Shown: positions 24,880 to 34,327, counted from the stretch's first letter. The stretch: DNA of 64,000 nt from JBPOFY01 sp051252415 (GCA_051252415.1 JBPOGA010000020.1:1-64000), one strand, 5' to 3'. Numbers and translations are program-made. The notes: generated by a model from the letters alone, not told the origin.

Positions 24880-25352
24880 TAAATCAGTGCTGCTAGATCC
24901 TCGAGGACTTCTGCGGCGTGTTGTTCAGGTTTAACTTTGTGGTAGGTTTTTAAAATGGTGTTGTCTGGTGAAATTAAAAAGGAAATCCGGTGCACACCGT
25001 CATAGACCTTACCCATGAATTTTTTTTCGCCGTAGACGCCATAAGCTTTCGCAAGCTCGAGCTCGGTATCTGCCACAAGTGGGAAGGGGAGTTGGTATTT
25101 TTGGCGAAATTTGTCGTGGGATGCTTCAGGGTCTTTGCTTACGCCGACGACTTTTAATTTTGCTCCTCTAAAATGAACCCATGCGTCTCTTATACCACAG
25201 GCTTCTTTGGTGCATCCTGGAGTGTCATCCTTGGGGTAGAAAAAAAGCAAGCAATGTGATTGGAGTGAATCACTAGTCACCTCGTGTCCACCTTCAGCAA
25301 ATGTAAAGGTAGGCGCAGGAACGCCGGCTTCAAGTGGTTGGATGGTAGGCAT
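24879..25352 (-). CDS. bcp: thioredoxin-dependent peroxiredoxin (BCP/PrxQ)
   Basis: A 157-residue thiol peroxidase reducing hydrogen peroxide and organic peroxides. The motif TPGCTKEACG holds the peroxidatic cysteine and, five residues later, the resolving cysteine of the atypical two-Cys PrxQ/BCP group. YPKDDTPG precedes it and the GVHRISFLIS strand follows. It is the first gene of a two-gene unit with the OmpR-type regulator. The 148-bp gap to hisG carries divergent promoters that I could not resolve. Confidence 0.92.
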   Translation of the reverse strand: MPTIQPLEAGVPAPTFTFAEGGHEVTSDSLQSHCLLFFYPKDDTPGCTKEACGIRDAWVHFRGAKLKVVGVSKDPEASHDKFRQKYQLPFPLVADTELELAKAYGVYGEKKFMGKVYDGVHRISFLISPDNTILKTYHKVKPEQHAAEVLEDLAALI

Positions 25353-25500
25353 GGTTAATGTAGTCCAGTGTAGGCTAGTTTAAGGAATAATCAGAATGAT
25401 AGCTTAATAAATTCTTTACAATTACTTATTTTCGAGGATTTGGGGCGTTTTCATTAAGATTAAACTTGTCCCGAAGGCGTCTGGTCGCTGGTTTGCGAGG

Positions 25501-26382
<882 letters not shown>

Positions 26383-26389
26383 CCCTTTC

Positions 26390-26424
26390 AACGGCGGCTT
26401 CTTACGGGGCCGCCGTTCTTTTTT
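26390..26424 (+). terminator. rho-independent terminator of hisG
   Basis: A 9-bp GC-rich stem AACGGCGGC / GCCGCCGTT with a 10-base loop, followed by CTTTTTT. It ends only 3 bp before the ATG of the next gene, so that gene is read through or transcribed from a promoter inside this short interval. Confidence 0.93.
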
Positions 26425-26427
26425 GTC

Positions 26428-27312
26428 ATGAGTGCCGTTTTAACACGTAAGGTTCGTATCGCATTGATCCAAGGTCGTGAACAAGGTTCGCAAGCTGCAG
26501 ACCTTGATTACACGATTGCTCGTATTCGTGAGGCAGCAGCTGACGGCGCGCAGGTGATCTGCACGCAAGAAATGTTCAATACCCCGTATTTTTGCCGCAC
26601 GCAGGATACAGAGATGTTTGATCTCGCCGAACCGATTCCTGGCCCCACAACAGATGCCTTGGTGAAAGTCGCAGGTGAGCTAGGTGTCGTCATCATTGCG
26701 GCACTTTTTGAACGTCGTGCGTCCGGGGTGTATCACAACACCGCTGCTGTGATCGACGCAGATGGTAGATATCTGGGGAAGTATCGGAAGATGCACATTC
26801 CTCAAGATCCGGGCTTTGAAGAGAAGTTTTATTTCACGCCCGGGGACTTGGGCTACAAGGTCTGGGATACTAAGTTCGGAAAGATCAGTGTCTTGATCTG
26901 CTGGGACCAGTGGTATCCCGAGGCGGCACGACTCGCGGCGCTCGCAGGTGCTGAAATGATCTTTTACCCAACCGCGATTGGGTGGCTACCAGAGGAGAAG
27001 GTCGAACTCGGAGAGGCGCAACATACTGCATGGGAAACCGTTCAGCGTGGCCATGCCGTGGCAAATGGTTGCTACGTGGCTGCAGTCAATCGCACTGGGC
27101 AGGAAGGGGAAACTGAGTTTTGGGGGCAATCATTTGTCTCTGACTTTTATGGTCAAGTGGTTGCGCGGGCGCCCGTGAGTGATGAAGCGGTGCTTCTTGC
27201 CGATTGTGACCTCAAGGCGCTTGAAGACATGCGCCGGATTTGGCCATTCTTCCGAGATCGTCGTATCGATACATTTGACGGATTGTCTCGCCGAATGATT
27301 GACGAGGACTAG
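26428..27312 (+). CDS. aguB: N-carbamoylputrescine amidase
   Basis: A 294-residue nitrilase-superfamily amidase hydrolysing N-carbamoylputrescine to putrescine, CO2 and ammonia. The Glu-Lys-Cys triad is visible: Glu in ICTQEMF, Lys in KYRKMHIP and Cys in VLICWDQWYPEAAR. PGFEEKFYFTPGD matches the AguB/CPA subgroup. It is followed after 22 bp by agmatine deiminase, which makes its substrate, so the pair converts agmatine to putrescine. Confidence 0.95.
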   Translation: MSAVLTRKVRIALIQGREQGSQAADLDYTIARIREAAADGAQVICTQEMFNTPYFCRTQDTEMFDLAEPIPGPTTDALVKVAGELGVVIIAALFERRASGVYHNTAAVIDADGRYLGKYRKMHIPQDPGFEEKFYFTPGDLGYKVWDTKFGKISVLICWDQWYPEAARLAALAGAEMIFYPTAIGWLPEEKVELGEAQHTAWETVQRGHAVANGCYVAAVNRTGQEGETEFWGQSFVSDFYGQVVARAPVSDEAVLLADCDLKALEDMRRIWPFFRDRRIDTFDGLSRRMIDED

Positions 27313-27334
27313 GTAAGGGCGTCACCTTCTCGAA

Positions 27335-28429
27335 ATGACGCAATTTACACCTAAAGAACTTGGCTATCGATTTCCCGCGGAATGGGAACCACAAGAGGCG
27401 GTCTGGTTCGCTTGGCCCACAAGAACCGACCTCTGGGGCGAACGTAATACGCGAGTGAAGCAGCAACTGGCGGCGTTGTATGTCTTAGCGGGACGTTTCC
27501 AGGCAGTGCGTGTGCTGTGTCCTAAGTCGGCACAAGCAGACTTGAAGGCTAAGATGAAGGCTGCCGGTGATTGCAACCGAGTAGAGCTTTTCGACTACGA
27601 GACTGACGATGTGTGGATACGAGACTTTGGCCCCCTCTTTCTTCTCAGTGAAAATGGTGGTGAATTGTGTCTCACGGATTGGCAATACAATGCTTGGGGT
27701 AACAAATTTCCACGTCAGCAGAAGGATAATGCTGCATCTGCATGGATTGCAGAGCAACTGGATATCAAGCGCTTTGCTATCGATACTGTGCTTGAAGGTG
27801 GCGCCATTGATAGCAATGGCGCTGGGCAAGTGTTGACGACGGAAGCGGTGCTCCTAAATCCGAATCGTAATGGTCGCATCTCGAAAACGGAGATCACTGA
27901 ACGCATGCACTTTAACCTTGGGATACTAGAGGGACTCTGGTTGGACGATGGTTTGGTCGGCGATGACACGGATGGGCATATTGATAACTTAGCCCGATTC
28001 TTTAAAATCGACGGTATCTTATATACAGAAGCTCCCTCGCCTCAGACCGAAAACTACGAAGCGCTCGCTGAAAATACCCAGCGCGTTCAGGCATTTAGGA
28101 CTTCGAAAGGTCGTGGTTATAGCACCGTGGCACTACCATTGCCGAAACCAATCTCAGCGGACGGTGAGCCCTTGGCTGCCAGCTACATGAATTTCCTCAT
28201 CTTGAATGGTGCAGTCTTAGTGCCGACGTATGGTCAAGGAGATCGAGATGCCGAGGCATTAGAAATCATTGGCAGTTGTTTTCCAGACCGCGAAATCGTC
28301 GGTTTCGACTGCCAAGACATTATCCACGAAGGCGGCGCGATTCATTGCATGAGTCAGCACCAACCTGCGTTGAAGCCACAGCAAGAGCCCAAGGAAGTGG
28401 ATGAACTTGACGAACTCGAATACGACTAG
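27335..28429 (+). CDS. aguA: agmatine deiminase
   Basis: A 364-residue guanidino-group-modifying enzyme converting agmatine to N-carbamoylputrescine and ammonia. Conserved segments are present: PQEAVWFAWP, VWIRDFGPLF, TVLEGGAIDSNG, DDTDGHIDNLARF and the catalytic cysteine near the C-terminus in GGAIHCMSQHQP. A short acidic tail (EPKEVDELDELEYD) extends beyond the catalytic core. With aguB it forms the putrescine branch. Its stop codon overlaps that of the DapF-like gene on the other strand by four bases. Confidence 0.95.
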   Translation: MTQFTPKELGYRFPAEWEPQEAVWFAWPTRTDLWGERNTRVKQQLAALYVLAGRFQAVRVLCPKSAQADLKAKMKAAGDCNRVELFDYETDDVWIRDFGPLFLLSENGGELCLTDWQYNAWGNKFPRQQKDNAASAWIAEQLDIKRFAIDTVLEGGAIDSNGAGQVLTTEAVLLNPNRNGRISKTEITERMHFNLGILEGLWLDDGLVGDDTDGHIDNLARFFKIDGILYTEAPSPQTENYEALAENTQRVQAFRTSKGRGYSTVALPLPKPISADGEPLAASYMNFLILNGAVLVPTYGQGDRDAEALEIIGSCFPDREIVGFDCQDIIHEGGAIHCMSQHQPALKPQQEPKEVDELDELEYD

Positions 28430-29286
28430 GCGTTATCGACGACGAAGCTAAGCGCTTCGGGATCGAACTCCATTGTAGCCACACGTGTCGCAGGGCCTGC
28501 CATGCGTATTTGGTAGTCGTCGCCAATGGTGATGGCAATCTTACCACCAGGCATGTGCACCGTGATGTCGCGGTCGCAGAGGCCGATGCGATGAGCCACG
28601 GCTGCTGCCGCGCTGCTGCTTGAGCCGGATGCGAGTGTGTAGCCTGCGCCGCGCTCCCAAATTTCGATTTGGATGTTGTTGCGGTCGAGTGCCTTTAAGA
28701 ACTGCACATTTGTGCGGTTGGGAAATTGCTCATGCACCTCAAGTGCTGCGCCATCTTTACATGCGATTGCTTCAGAAATATCCGGTAGTGGCACCACGCA
28801 ATGTGGGTTGCCGATGTCTGCAATATAGCATGTGTAAGTTGTTTTATTGACCGTAATCTCTTGGCCAATGTTGTGGTCCGCTTGTTCGGGGCCATCGACA
28901 GGGATGTGGTCCATCGCAAAGCGAACCTTGCCCATATCCACTGTGATGAGCTCGGCGTTTTCGCCGATTTCGCAGGTGACGATTCCGCCAAGTGTGTCGA
29001 CGGTAAATGCGGCGTCCTTTACGCGACCTGTGTCGTAGAGATAACGGGCAAAAATGCGTAGGCCATTGCCACTTTTCTCAGCTTCCGAACCATCTGGGTT
29101 GATGATACGCAGCCCAAAGTCTGCTTTCTCTGTCGGCAGCGGACCGTAGAGAATGCCATCGGAGCCTAGGCCGAAATTGCGGTGGCAGATGCGAATTGTA
29201 TCATCCGTAGCTGGTAGCGCTGGGGCTTCTTCTGGATCGAGAACAAGATAATCGTTACCGAGTGCGTGGTATTTAAAAAATTTCAT
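28426..29286 (-). CDS. diaminopimelate epimerase-family protein with Ser/Ser in place of the Cys pair
   Basis: A 286-residue protein with the two-lobed DapF fold: YHALGNDYLVLDP at the N-terminus, RNFGLGSDGILYG, then the two active-site loops. In DapF the loops carry paired catalytic cysteines (CGNG and ACG). Here both are serine: EKSGNGLR (Ser72) and TLASGSSSS (about Ser220), confirmed at codon level as AGT and TCC. The rest of the substrate cradle (NPDGSEA, ERGAGYT) is retained. It could be a DapF variant, a racemase or epimerase of another substrate, or a PhzF-like isomerase. I leave the dapF symbol off because the chemistry differs. It stands alone, tail-to-tail with aguA. Confidence 0.8.
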   Translation of the reverse strand: MKFFKYHALGNDYLVLDPEEAPALPATDDTIRICHRNFGLGSDGILYGPLPTEKADFGLRIINPDGSEAEKSGNGLRIFARYLYDTGRVKDAAFTVDTLGGIVTCEIGENAELITVDMGKVRFAMDHIPVDGPEQADHNIGQEITVNKTTYTCYIADIGNPHCVVPLPDISEAIACKDGAALEVHEQFPNRTNVQFLKALDRNNIQIEIWERGAGYTLASGSSSSAAAAVAHRIGLCDRDITVHMPGGKIAITIGDDYQIRMAGPATRVATMEFDPEALSFVVDNA

Positions 29287-29363
29287 AGCGATAGGTTTTC
29301 AAGTGCTGATTTGTGGAGCAACTGTAATCTACGCGATCTGAGAATTTGCTCAAGCGTGTGAGT

Positions 29364-30335
29364 CTATTTGAGCCACTTTTTCCAGCTTTCGCGGTAGCTA
29401 TCGATATTCTTCCAATCGACCATACGTGGCTGTGTCATGATCAGCGCTGTCTCGGGGACCTCCTCTTTGTGGAGCTTATTGATTAGTGTTTCCACACTAA
29501 TGTGGCCCCAATCGTAGTAGGGGTGCACGATGAGTGTATCGATATACTTTTGGTCGATGTAAATGAATGCAGAAGGGGACGATTGGATGGCAACTGTGGG
29601 CAACTCCTTTGGCTTCCATGGGAGTGCAGGCATACCGAGTAGTGGCCAGTCATCGAGAAAGACCCAACCGTTGATTAGGTCATTGCGGTCGGCCTCTTGA
29701 GTGGCTCGTATCGTTTCAATCGCAGAAAGATAATTAGGTTCGCAGCTCACAACTTTTTCGATGCGACGAAAGCCGAGCACGCTACGTAATCCATCAAGAC
29801 GTTGTTGCAGGGCGATATCGGGATTGATGCTGGTTAAGATTGCGACACGTCCACGAGTTGGCAATTTCCCTAAAATTGCTTCACCTGCGAGGCGACCTGC
29901 TTGGTTTTCATCAGCAAGGATCGCTGCGAGTGGTTTTGTGTCTTTCAACTCGCGTTCAAAGTAGACGATTTCCTGCCCTTGTGCTAAGGCAAAATCAATC
30001 GATGGTTTGACGATTTCAGGATTGGCTGGGCTGATGATGAAACCATCTGCGTCATCAATAAAGAGTTCTGCCATCGATGTTTCTTGGCTGCCACCTTGGT
30101 GTTTATTGGGTGTGAGGACCAGCAACTCTATATCGATGGAGTATTTCTTACTCAGCTCTTGGGCTGCAGTTTGTGCGCCAAGATGCGTGGCTTGATAAAT
30201 CGCATCTTCTTGGTCTTGGCCAATGATCCCAATCTTATATTCGGCAAGAATCTCACGGTTCTGACCGTGCAGGATACTGACGATTGCGAGTGTTAGCAGG
30301 CAACATAGCTGTAGGCGTTGGAGGTGTCGGATCAT
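29364..30335 (-). CDS. periplasmic sugar-binding-type protein (Peripla_BP_4-like)
   Basis: A 323-residue exported protein with signal peptide RLQLCCLLTLAIVSILHGQ. The mature part resembles type-I periplasmic binding proteins of sugar ABC transporters and LacI effector domains: KIGIIGQDQEDAIYQ, DADGFIISPANPEIV, LADENQAGRLAGEAIL and VAILTS. The C-terminal lobe has VIHPYYDWGH-like residues (LIVHPYYDWGH). No ABC permease or ATPase gene is nearby. It is 66 bp downstream of the GH20 gene on the same strand. A role in binding the hexosaminidase product or a related sugar is inferred. Confidence 0.8.
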   Translation of the reverse strand: MIRHLQRLQLCCLLTLAIVSILHGQNREILAEYKIGIIGQDQEDAIYQATHLGAQTAAQELSKKYSIDIELLVLTPNKHQGGSQETSMAELFIDDADGFIISPANPEIVKPSIDFALAQGQEIVYFERELKDTKPLAAILADENQAGRLAGEAILGKLPTRGRVAILTSINPDIALQQRLDGLRSVLGFRRIEKVVSCEPNYLSAIETIRATQEADRNDLINGWVFLDDWPLLGMPALPWKPKELPTVAIQSSPSAFIYIDQKYIDTLIVHPYYDWGHISVETLINKLHKEEVPETALIMTQPRMVDWKNIDSYRESWKKWLK

Positions 30336-30401
30336 GTGGAAGCGTCGACTAGTTGACCAATATTCTGACAGGATGCAATGGGCTTTGTTGCTGTTGATTG
30401 G

Positions 30402-31799
30402 CTACGACTTGTGGCTGAATGCATCTAGGCTTTCGGCCAGCCCTCCCTCTCTGCTGCGTAGGCGCCAGAGGTGAGTGAAGCGCTTTTTCAAGGCATTGAG
30501 CGAGTGTGTGGTCGTCTCTCCGAGGCACCGTTCAGCTGCAAATCGGTTGAGATCGATACCCAGTAGTATTTCAGGGTCGAGGCCAGTTGCGTGAATCGAT
30601 TTGAGCGCATCGAGGGTGGCTTCGACATCGGCGTAATAAGTGAGCTCCGAGAGATCTTCGATTTTGGAATCATTGGCAAAGAGCGCGGAGTGCAGGAAGC
30701 TGCTCGGGGGTGCTGGCTGTGGCAGTAATTTATCAATATGCCCAAGCGCACAGAGCACCGCGCCGTGACCCTTGGGTCGGTTTGAGTAGAACAACTGATC
30801 GATGTTTTCAGCTAATGCGGTATCGTCGATCGATTCCCCATGCGCCGCATAGGCAGCTAAGATGAGCGCAGGGAAGAGGGTGGGCCACGGTTGATGGTGC
30901 CCGTTGTCGCCCCAAGCAGTGAGGAGGAGTCCTTTTGCTTGATTGGCGTGCCCCGCGCGAGCGGCAAGTTCGATATTGGCGCGTGCGACATCTAAGCGGC
31001 CACCAAAGGAATTCCAATTACCTGCTCCTGGAGCGACGTAGAAATTGTTGGCGAAACCAGCGTCTGCGACGGTTTTACATTGTTCATCGAACGGCGAATC
31101 CGCCTCGTAGCCCCAAATGACTGGAGTGACCGATTTCGGTAATTCTGGAACGAGGTCTGGGCGTTCGAGAATGATGTCCGCCCAGAACTGAGCTTGCTGT
31201 CCATGTTTTTCAGCCAAAGCAAAGACTTGCTTCATGTAGTCCAGATACACGCGATGCTTGCCCTCGTCTGCGACGCGATCTGCGCTGCGGCCCTTGCCGA
31301 GTTCCCAAGGTTCATCGCCTCCGACATTCATCACGGAGGATTTGAAATTAGGAAGCAGCTCCGCGTAAAGCTCGTCTAAGAATACAATACTTTGCTTGTC
31401 AGGATACAAAGTGCTCCCGAATTGCCGCCAACCGCTGATTGGATGTTCGAAACCATCTGGGCATTCAGCCAGGTGCTCGTATTCGGCATGCCGCAGCCAA
31501 CGCTCCATATGCCCGAAAGAATTTTGATTCGCCACCAGTTCAATCCCGCGCTCCTCGCAGTAGCTATCGATCTCGCGAATCTCAGCTGCAGTCATCGGTG
31601 ATGCGTTTTCCCACACCGTCTTGTGCTTCGAGTAGGCAAATGTATGCTCCGTGTAGAGCTGCAGTTCGTTATATTGAAGTGCGGCAAGCGTATCAATGAG
31701 TTGCTTGAGCCACCCCATCTTCGGCACACGATTACGGCTGATGTCGAGCATCAGTCCGCGACGCTCAAAAAGGGGTTCATGTTGAAAATGAATACGCAT
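30402..31799 (-). CDS. GH20-family beta-N-acetylhexosaminidase-like protein
   Basis: A 465-residue TIM-barrel glycosidase. RRGLMLDISRNRVPKMGWL opens the barrel. LQYNELQLYTEHTF, ELVANQNSFGHMERWL and the catalytic Asp-Glu pair in NVGGDEPWELGKG near residue 183 follow. GH20 enzymes use substrate-assisted catalysis to release terminal GlcNAc or GalNAc. There is no signal peptide and no N-terminal GH20b domain, so it is predicted cytoplasmic and probably acts on imported oligosaccharides. It precedes a periplasmic sugar-binding-type gene on the same strand. A hairpin resembling a terminator lies 24 bp upstream of its ATG. Confidence 0.85.
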   Translation of the reverse strand: MRIHFQHEPLFERRGLMLDISRNRVPKMGWLKQLIDTLAALQYNELQLYTEHTFAYSKHKTVWENASPMTAAEIREIDSYCEERGIELVANQNSFGHMERWLRHAEYEHLAECPDGFEHPISGWRQFGSTLYPDKQSIVFLDELYAELLPNFKSSVMNVGGDEPWELGKGRSADRVADEGKHRVYLDYMKQVFALAEKHGQQAQFWADIILERPDLVPELPKSVTPVIWGYEADSPFDEQCKTVADAGFANNFYVAPGAGNWNSFGGRLDVARANIELAARAGHANQAKGLLLTAWGDNGHHQPWPTLFPALILAAYAAHGESIDDTALAENIDQLFYSNRPKGHGAVLCALGHIDKLLPQPAPPSSFLHSALFANDSKIEDLSELTYYADVEATLDALKSIHATGLDPEILLGIDLNRFAAERCLGETTTHSLNALKKRFTHLWRLRSREGGLAESLDAFSHKS

Positions 31800-31822
31800 A
31801 TCAGGAGACTGAATACAACAAA

Positions 31823-31845
31823 GGCTCAGTCGGAAAGACTAAGCC
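31823..31845 (-). terminator. hairpin with T-rich tail, probable ancestral tRNA-Pro terminator
   Basis: On the minus strand GGCTTAGTC / GACTGAGCC forms a 9-bp stem (one G-U pair) with a 5-base loop, followed by TTTGTTGT. It lies just downstream of a 19-bp copy of the tRNA-Pro 3' end. I infer it was the original tRNA terminator before a 214-bp insertion. It now sits directly in the 5' leader of the GH20 gene. Confidence 0.55.
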
Positions 31846-31865
31846 TCATCAAGTTTTAAAATTTA

Positions 31866-31884
31866 TGGTCGGGCTGACAGGATT
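31866..31884. repeat. 19-bp copy of the tRNA-Pro 3' end (attachment-site-like)
   Basis: TGGTCGGGCTGACAGGATT is identical to 32080-32098, the 3' end of tRNA-Pro including the encoded CCA. The two copies are direct repeats 214 bp apart. This is the footprint expected when an element integrates at a tRNA 3' end and restores it. Confidence 0.85.
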
Positions 31885-32014
31885 GCTTCCGTCTTCGCTT
31901 TACGAGCTACGGCGGACAAGTCGCCATCTACGTATTGCCGAGACGCAACGTCCGTTGCTGCAATACTTCGTTAACCCTGCTTGTTCGCCCATCGGCATGC
32001 TCAGGGCAGAAAAT

Positions 32015-32037
32015 GCAGGTTCAAATCTCTGTCAGCC
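32015..32037 (+). repeat. inverted tRNA T-arm fragment
   Basis: GCAGGTTCAAATCTCTGTCAGCC on the plus strand matches the T-arm and acceptor of the neighbouring minus-strand tRNA-Pro with one extra base. It is therefore in inverted orientation relative to the gene. It is only a fragment; no D-arm or anticodon arm accompanies it. Confidence 0.7.
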
Positions 32038-32045
32038 AGCGCCCA

Positions 32046-32079
32046 TAAAAAAGCTCCACTGAAGCGGAGCAATTTTTTC
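32046..32079 (-). terminator. terminator of tRNA-Pro
   Basis: On the minus strand GCTCC / GGAGC encloses an 8-base loop and is followed by TTTTTT, beginning about 10 bp after the tRNA 3' end. A matching T-run on the plus side makes it potentially bidirectional. It lies inside the 214-bp inserted segment. Confidence 0.75.
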
Positions 32080-32156
<77 letters not shown>

Positions 32157-32205
32157 ACTCAGAAAGAATGCGAAAAATGCCTGCCCTATTGGGTGGGTCA
32201 AGTCT

Positions 32206-33438
32206 TTATGACGTCTCGCTGACGTCGATTCGAATGAAAGCTTCATCGACGCTACTCACTGATAGATTTCGGCGATAGGTGAGTGTTTCTGTGCCGTCTA
32301 AATTGTCGACTGGTGTTGGGCTATCATCGACAATGCCGGTGGAGTCGCTCGGCCAGCTATTTAGATCAGTGGTTGTCTTAGGTGTATACGTAATGTCCTG
32401 CAACGCAGTTGGGCGAGTCACTGAGAGTTCGAGATATGTGCTGCCGCCATCTTCGGTCAGCTCGAAGGTTGGTCGGATGCTGATGTCGTTGTCGTTCGGA
32501 TCACCGCCGAAGGCAAATTCGAGGAGCTGGCCGATACCATCGTTATCTGTATCGGCGCTGTCGAGTGCATCAGCTCCGTAGAGGCTGTGATCGACCTTCC
32601 ATCCGGAAAAGGTCGTTAGGTCTGGGATCTCTTTTTCAATGTCAGAAACAGAACTGCTAATTTGCACGTAGAAGGTTTGGTCTCCAGTGAGTGAGAAGGT
32701 CGTTTTCTGACTATTAGACAGGATGACAGCGGTTGCGATTCCGACAAGTTTCCACGTTCCGTTGTCATTGACGAAAACGCCTCCACCTGAGTCCTTTAAC
32801 GAAAATGATGCTTCATCGGCGCCTTCGTTATTAGAGGCGTTTGAAGATAGTGCGGTGTATGTATAATTTCCAAATGGAGCGGGTGCCGGTGCATTGATGG
32901 TATTCGTTCCCCACCGCTTCGCTAGTTCTGAGTCATTGTTCATCCACGTCCAAATGTTAGTTGATCCAGCGCCTTGATCTGCTATAGCTGGATCTCGGCC
33001 TCTTCCCCATCCGATAAATGTGCCTTCAGTTGCAAAATCGCCTACAGGAGCTGAAAATAATACTGTGTCAGGTAGCATGGGGTCGTCGACCAGCTTGAAT
33101 AATTTCATATCTGTCTCAGAAATTTGAACAGGAGTGAAAAGACTGTCTATCGGCCAAAAAGTGATATCGTCAAATGTAACGAAATTTCCGTTGTTAATTG
33201 TGACGTGATCCGCGGTGAGTAGATACTTGCCGCGGACGTAGACGCAACTTCCGTTGGTGCTTGTGCCGGTCAAATTGGTTATCCGGCCAACTGAATTAAA
33301 AATCTGAGTCCGGTCAACGTCGGGAGCCGTCTGATTCGCGCTGTTGTCGCCAGAATACAAAATCAGAGCATTCGCTGGATTCACAAGTAAGTGTAGTGCC
33401 GCGAAAAATAGGGTGTAAGATTTAAGGGAAAACGACAT
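32206..33438 (-). CDS. secreted trypsin-like serine protease with C-terminal verrucomicrobial domain
   Basis: A 410-residue exported protein. Signal peptide (SYTLFFAALHLLVNPANA) is followed by a chymotrypsin-fold domain. The triad is recognisable: His in LLTADHVTI, Asp in SETDMKLFKL and Ser in KDSGGGVF. The usual glycine before the Asp-Ser pair is lysine, and no disulfide cysteine follows the His. After about residue 290 a calcium-binding-type DTDNDGIGQLLEFAFGG motif begins a beta-rich tail common in exported Verrucomicrobiota proteins. It is monocistronic, downstream of tRNA-Pro on the same strand. Confidence 0.85.
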   Translation of the reverse strand: MSFSLKSYTLFFAALHLLVNPANALILYSGDNSANQTAPDVDRTQIFNSVGRITNLTGTSTNGSCVYVRGKYLLTADHVTINNGNFVTFDDITFWPIDSLFTPVQISETDMKLFKLVDDPMLPDTVLFSAPVGDFATEGTFIGWGRGRDPAIADQGAGSTNIWTWMNNDSELAKRWGTNTINAPAPAPFGNYTYTALSSNASNNEGADEASFSLKDSGGGVFVNDNGTWKLVGIATAVILSNSQKTTFSLTGDQTFYVQISSSVSDIEKEIPDLTTFSGWKVDHSLYGADALDSADTDNDGIGQLLEFAFGGDPNDNDISIRPTFELTEDGGSTYLELSVTRPTALQDITYTPKTTTDLNSWPSDSTGIVDDSPTPVDNLDGTETLTYRRNLSVSSVDEAFIRIDVSETS

Positions 33439-33523
33439 ATATGAGCACTATACCTCATTAATGAGGATTTGTATATCTCCAATCCAATATTGAGTACAGC
33501 TACTGTTCTTACTTTGAATTCAA

Positions 33524-33538
33524 GAGCCCCGAAGGCTC
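33524..33538 (-). terminator. small stem-loop after the YugP-type gene
   Basis: GAGCC / GGCTC with a TTCGG loop on the minus strand, 3 bp past the stop codon. The CUUCGG-type loop is stable, but no U-run follows, so termination is uncertain. Confidence 0.4.
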
Positions 33539-33541
33539 ACT

Positions 33542-34201
33542 TCATCGCTTCGCGAGGAAATAAAGCAGCCAGCCGAGGCTGCTGACGAAGGCGGCGACGT
33601 AGGTGTAGGCCGCGGCGTCGAGTGTCTTATTTACACCGACCAGCTCGTCTTGATCGATGATGCCGAGGCCGACGAGTTGTGCTTTAGCACGCTTGCTGGC
33701 GTCAAATTCGACTGGGAGTGTGACTAGCTGAAATACTGTCAAAACCAAGTAGACCATAATGCCGAGATTGATCGTGACTGCGCCGTAGCCGAAGAAGAAG
33801 CCACCAAACATGATGATGGGCAAAAACTGCGAAGCAAAGCCTGTGATCGGCACGAGTTGCATGCGTAAGTTTAGCGGTGCATATTCCTGTTTGTGCTGAA
33901 TCGCGTGACCGGCTTCGTGAGCGGCGACGCCGAGCGCGGCGAGGCTGCTACCGCTAAAGTTGGCTTCGCTCAAGGCTAGGCGCTTATTGGTTGGGTCGTA
34001 ATGGTCGGTGAGCTCACCGTGGCATTGCACGATCTCGACATCATAGATGCCGGCACTTTCCATCACTGCGCGTGCGGCTTCACGGCCAGTGATACGACCA
34101 CGGGAGGGCACCTTGATGTATTTACCGTAAGCGCTTTTGACCTTCATCTGTGCCCAAAGGCCGACAGCTATAGGGATGATTATAAGTATGATGACTGACA
34201 T
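33542..34201 (-). CDS. YugP-type membrane zinc metallopeptidase
   Basis: A 219-residue membrane protein of the Zn_peptidase_2 (YugP) family. One N-terminal helix (VIILIIIPIAVGLWAQ) is followed by a soluble part with GELTDHYDPTNKRLALSE and the zinc motif AAHEAGHAIQH near residue 95. Three or four hydrophobic helices come after. The family is widespread but its substrates are unknown. It is monocistronic with about 125 bp to the YceI gene upstream. Confidence 0.88.
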   Translation of the reverse strand: MSVIILIIIPIAVGLWAQMKVKSAYGKYIKVPSRGRITGREAARAVMESAGIYDVEIVQCHGELTDHYDPTNKRLALSEANFSGSSLAALGVAAHEAGHAIQHKQEYAPLNLRMQLVPITGFASQFLPIIMFGGFFFGYGAVTINLGIMVYLVLTVFQLVTLPVEFDASKRAKAQLVGLGIIDQDELVGVNKTLDAAAYTYVAAFVSSLGWLLYFLAKR

Positions 34202-34327
34202 AGTGTAAATTTATTTAGGAATCAGATCTGAAATAGCAGTTATAGTTCCGCTTTTATCAAGCGAGATGAATACTTTTTTTGACTCAACGATCGGGGAATA
34301 GTCAAAAATGTCTGTAGCGCTAGACGA

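Noticed and set aside
28426..29286. Calling the gene a standard dapF
   Set aside because: Both catalytic cysteines are serine at the codon level, so a plain dapF label would hide the main point.
32015..32037. Second tRNA gene on the plus strand
   Set aside because: Only a T-arm-like stretch is present; no D-arm, anticodon arm or matching acceptor strand surrounds it.
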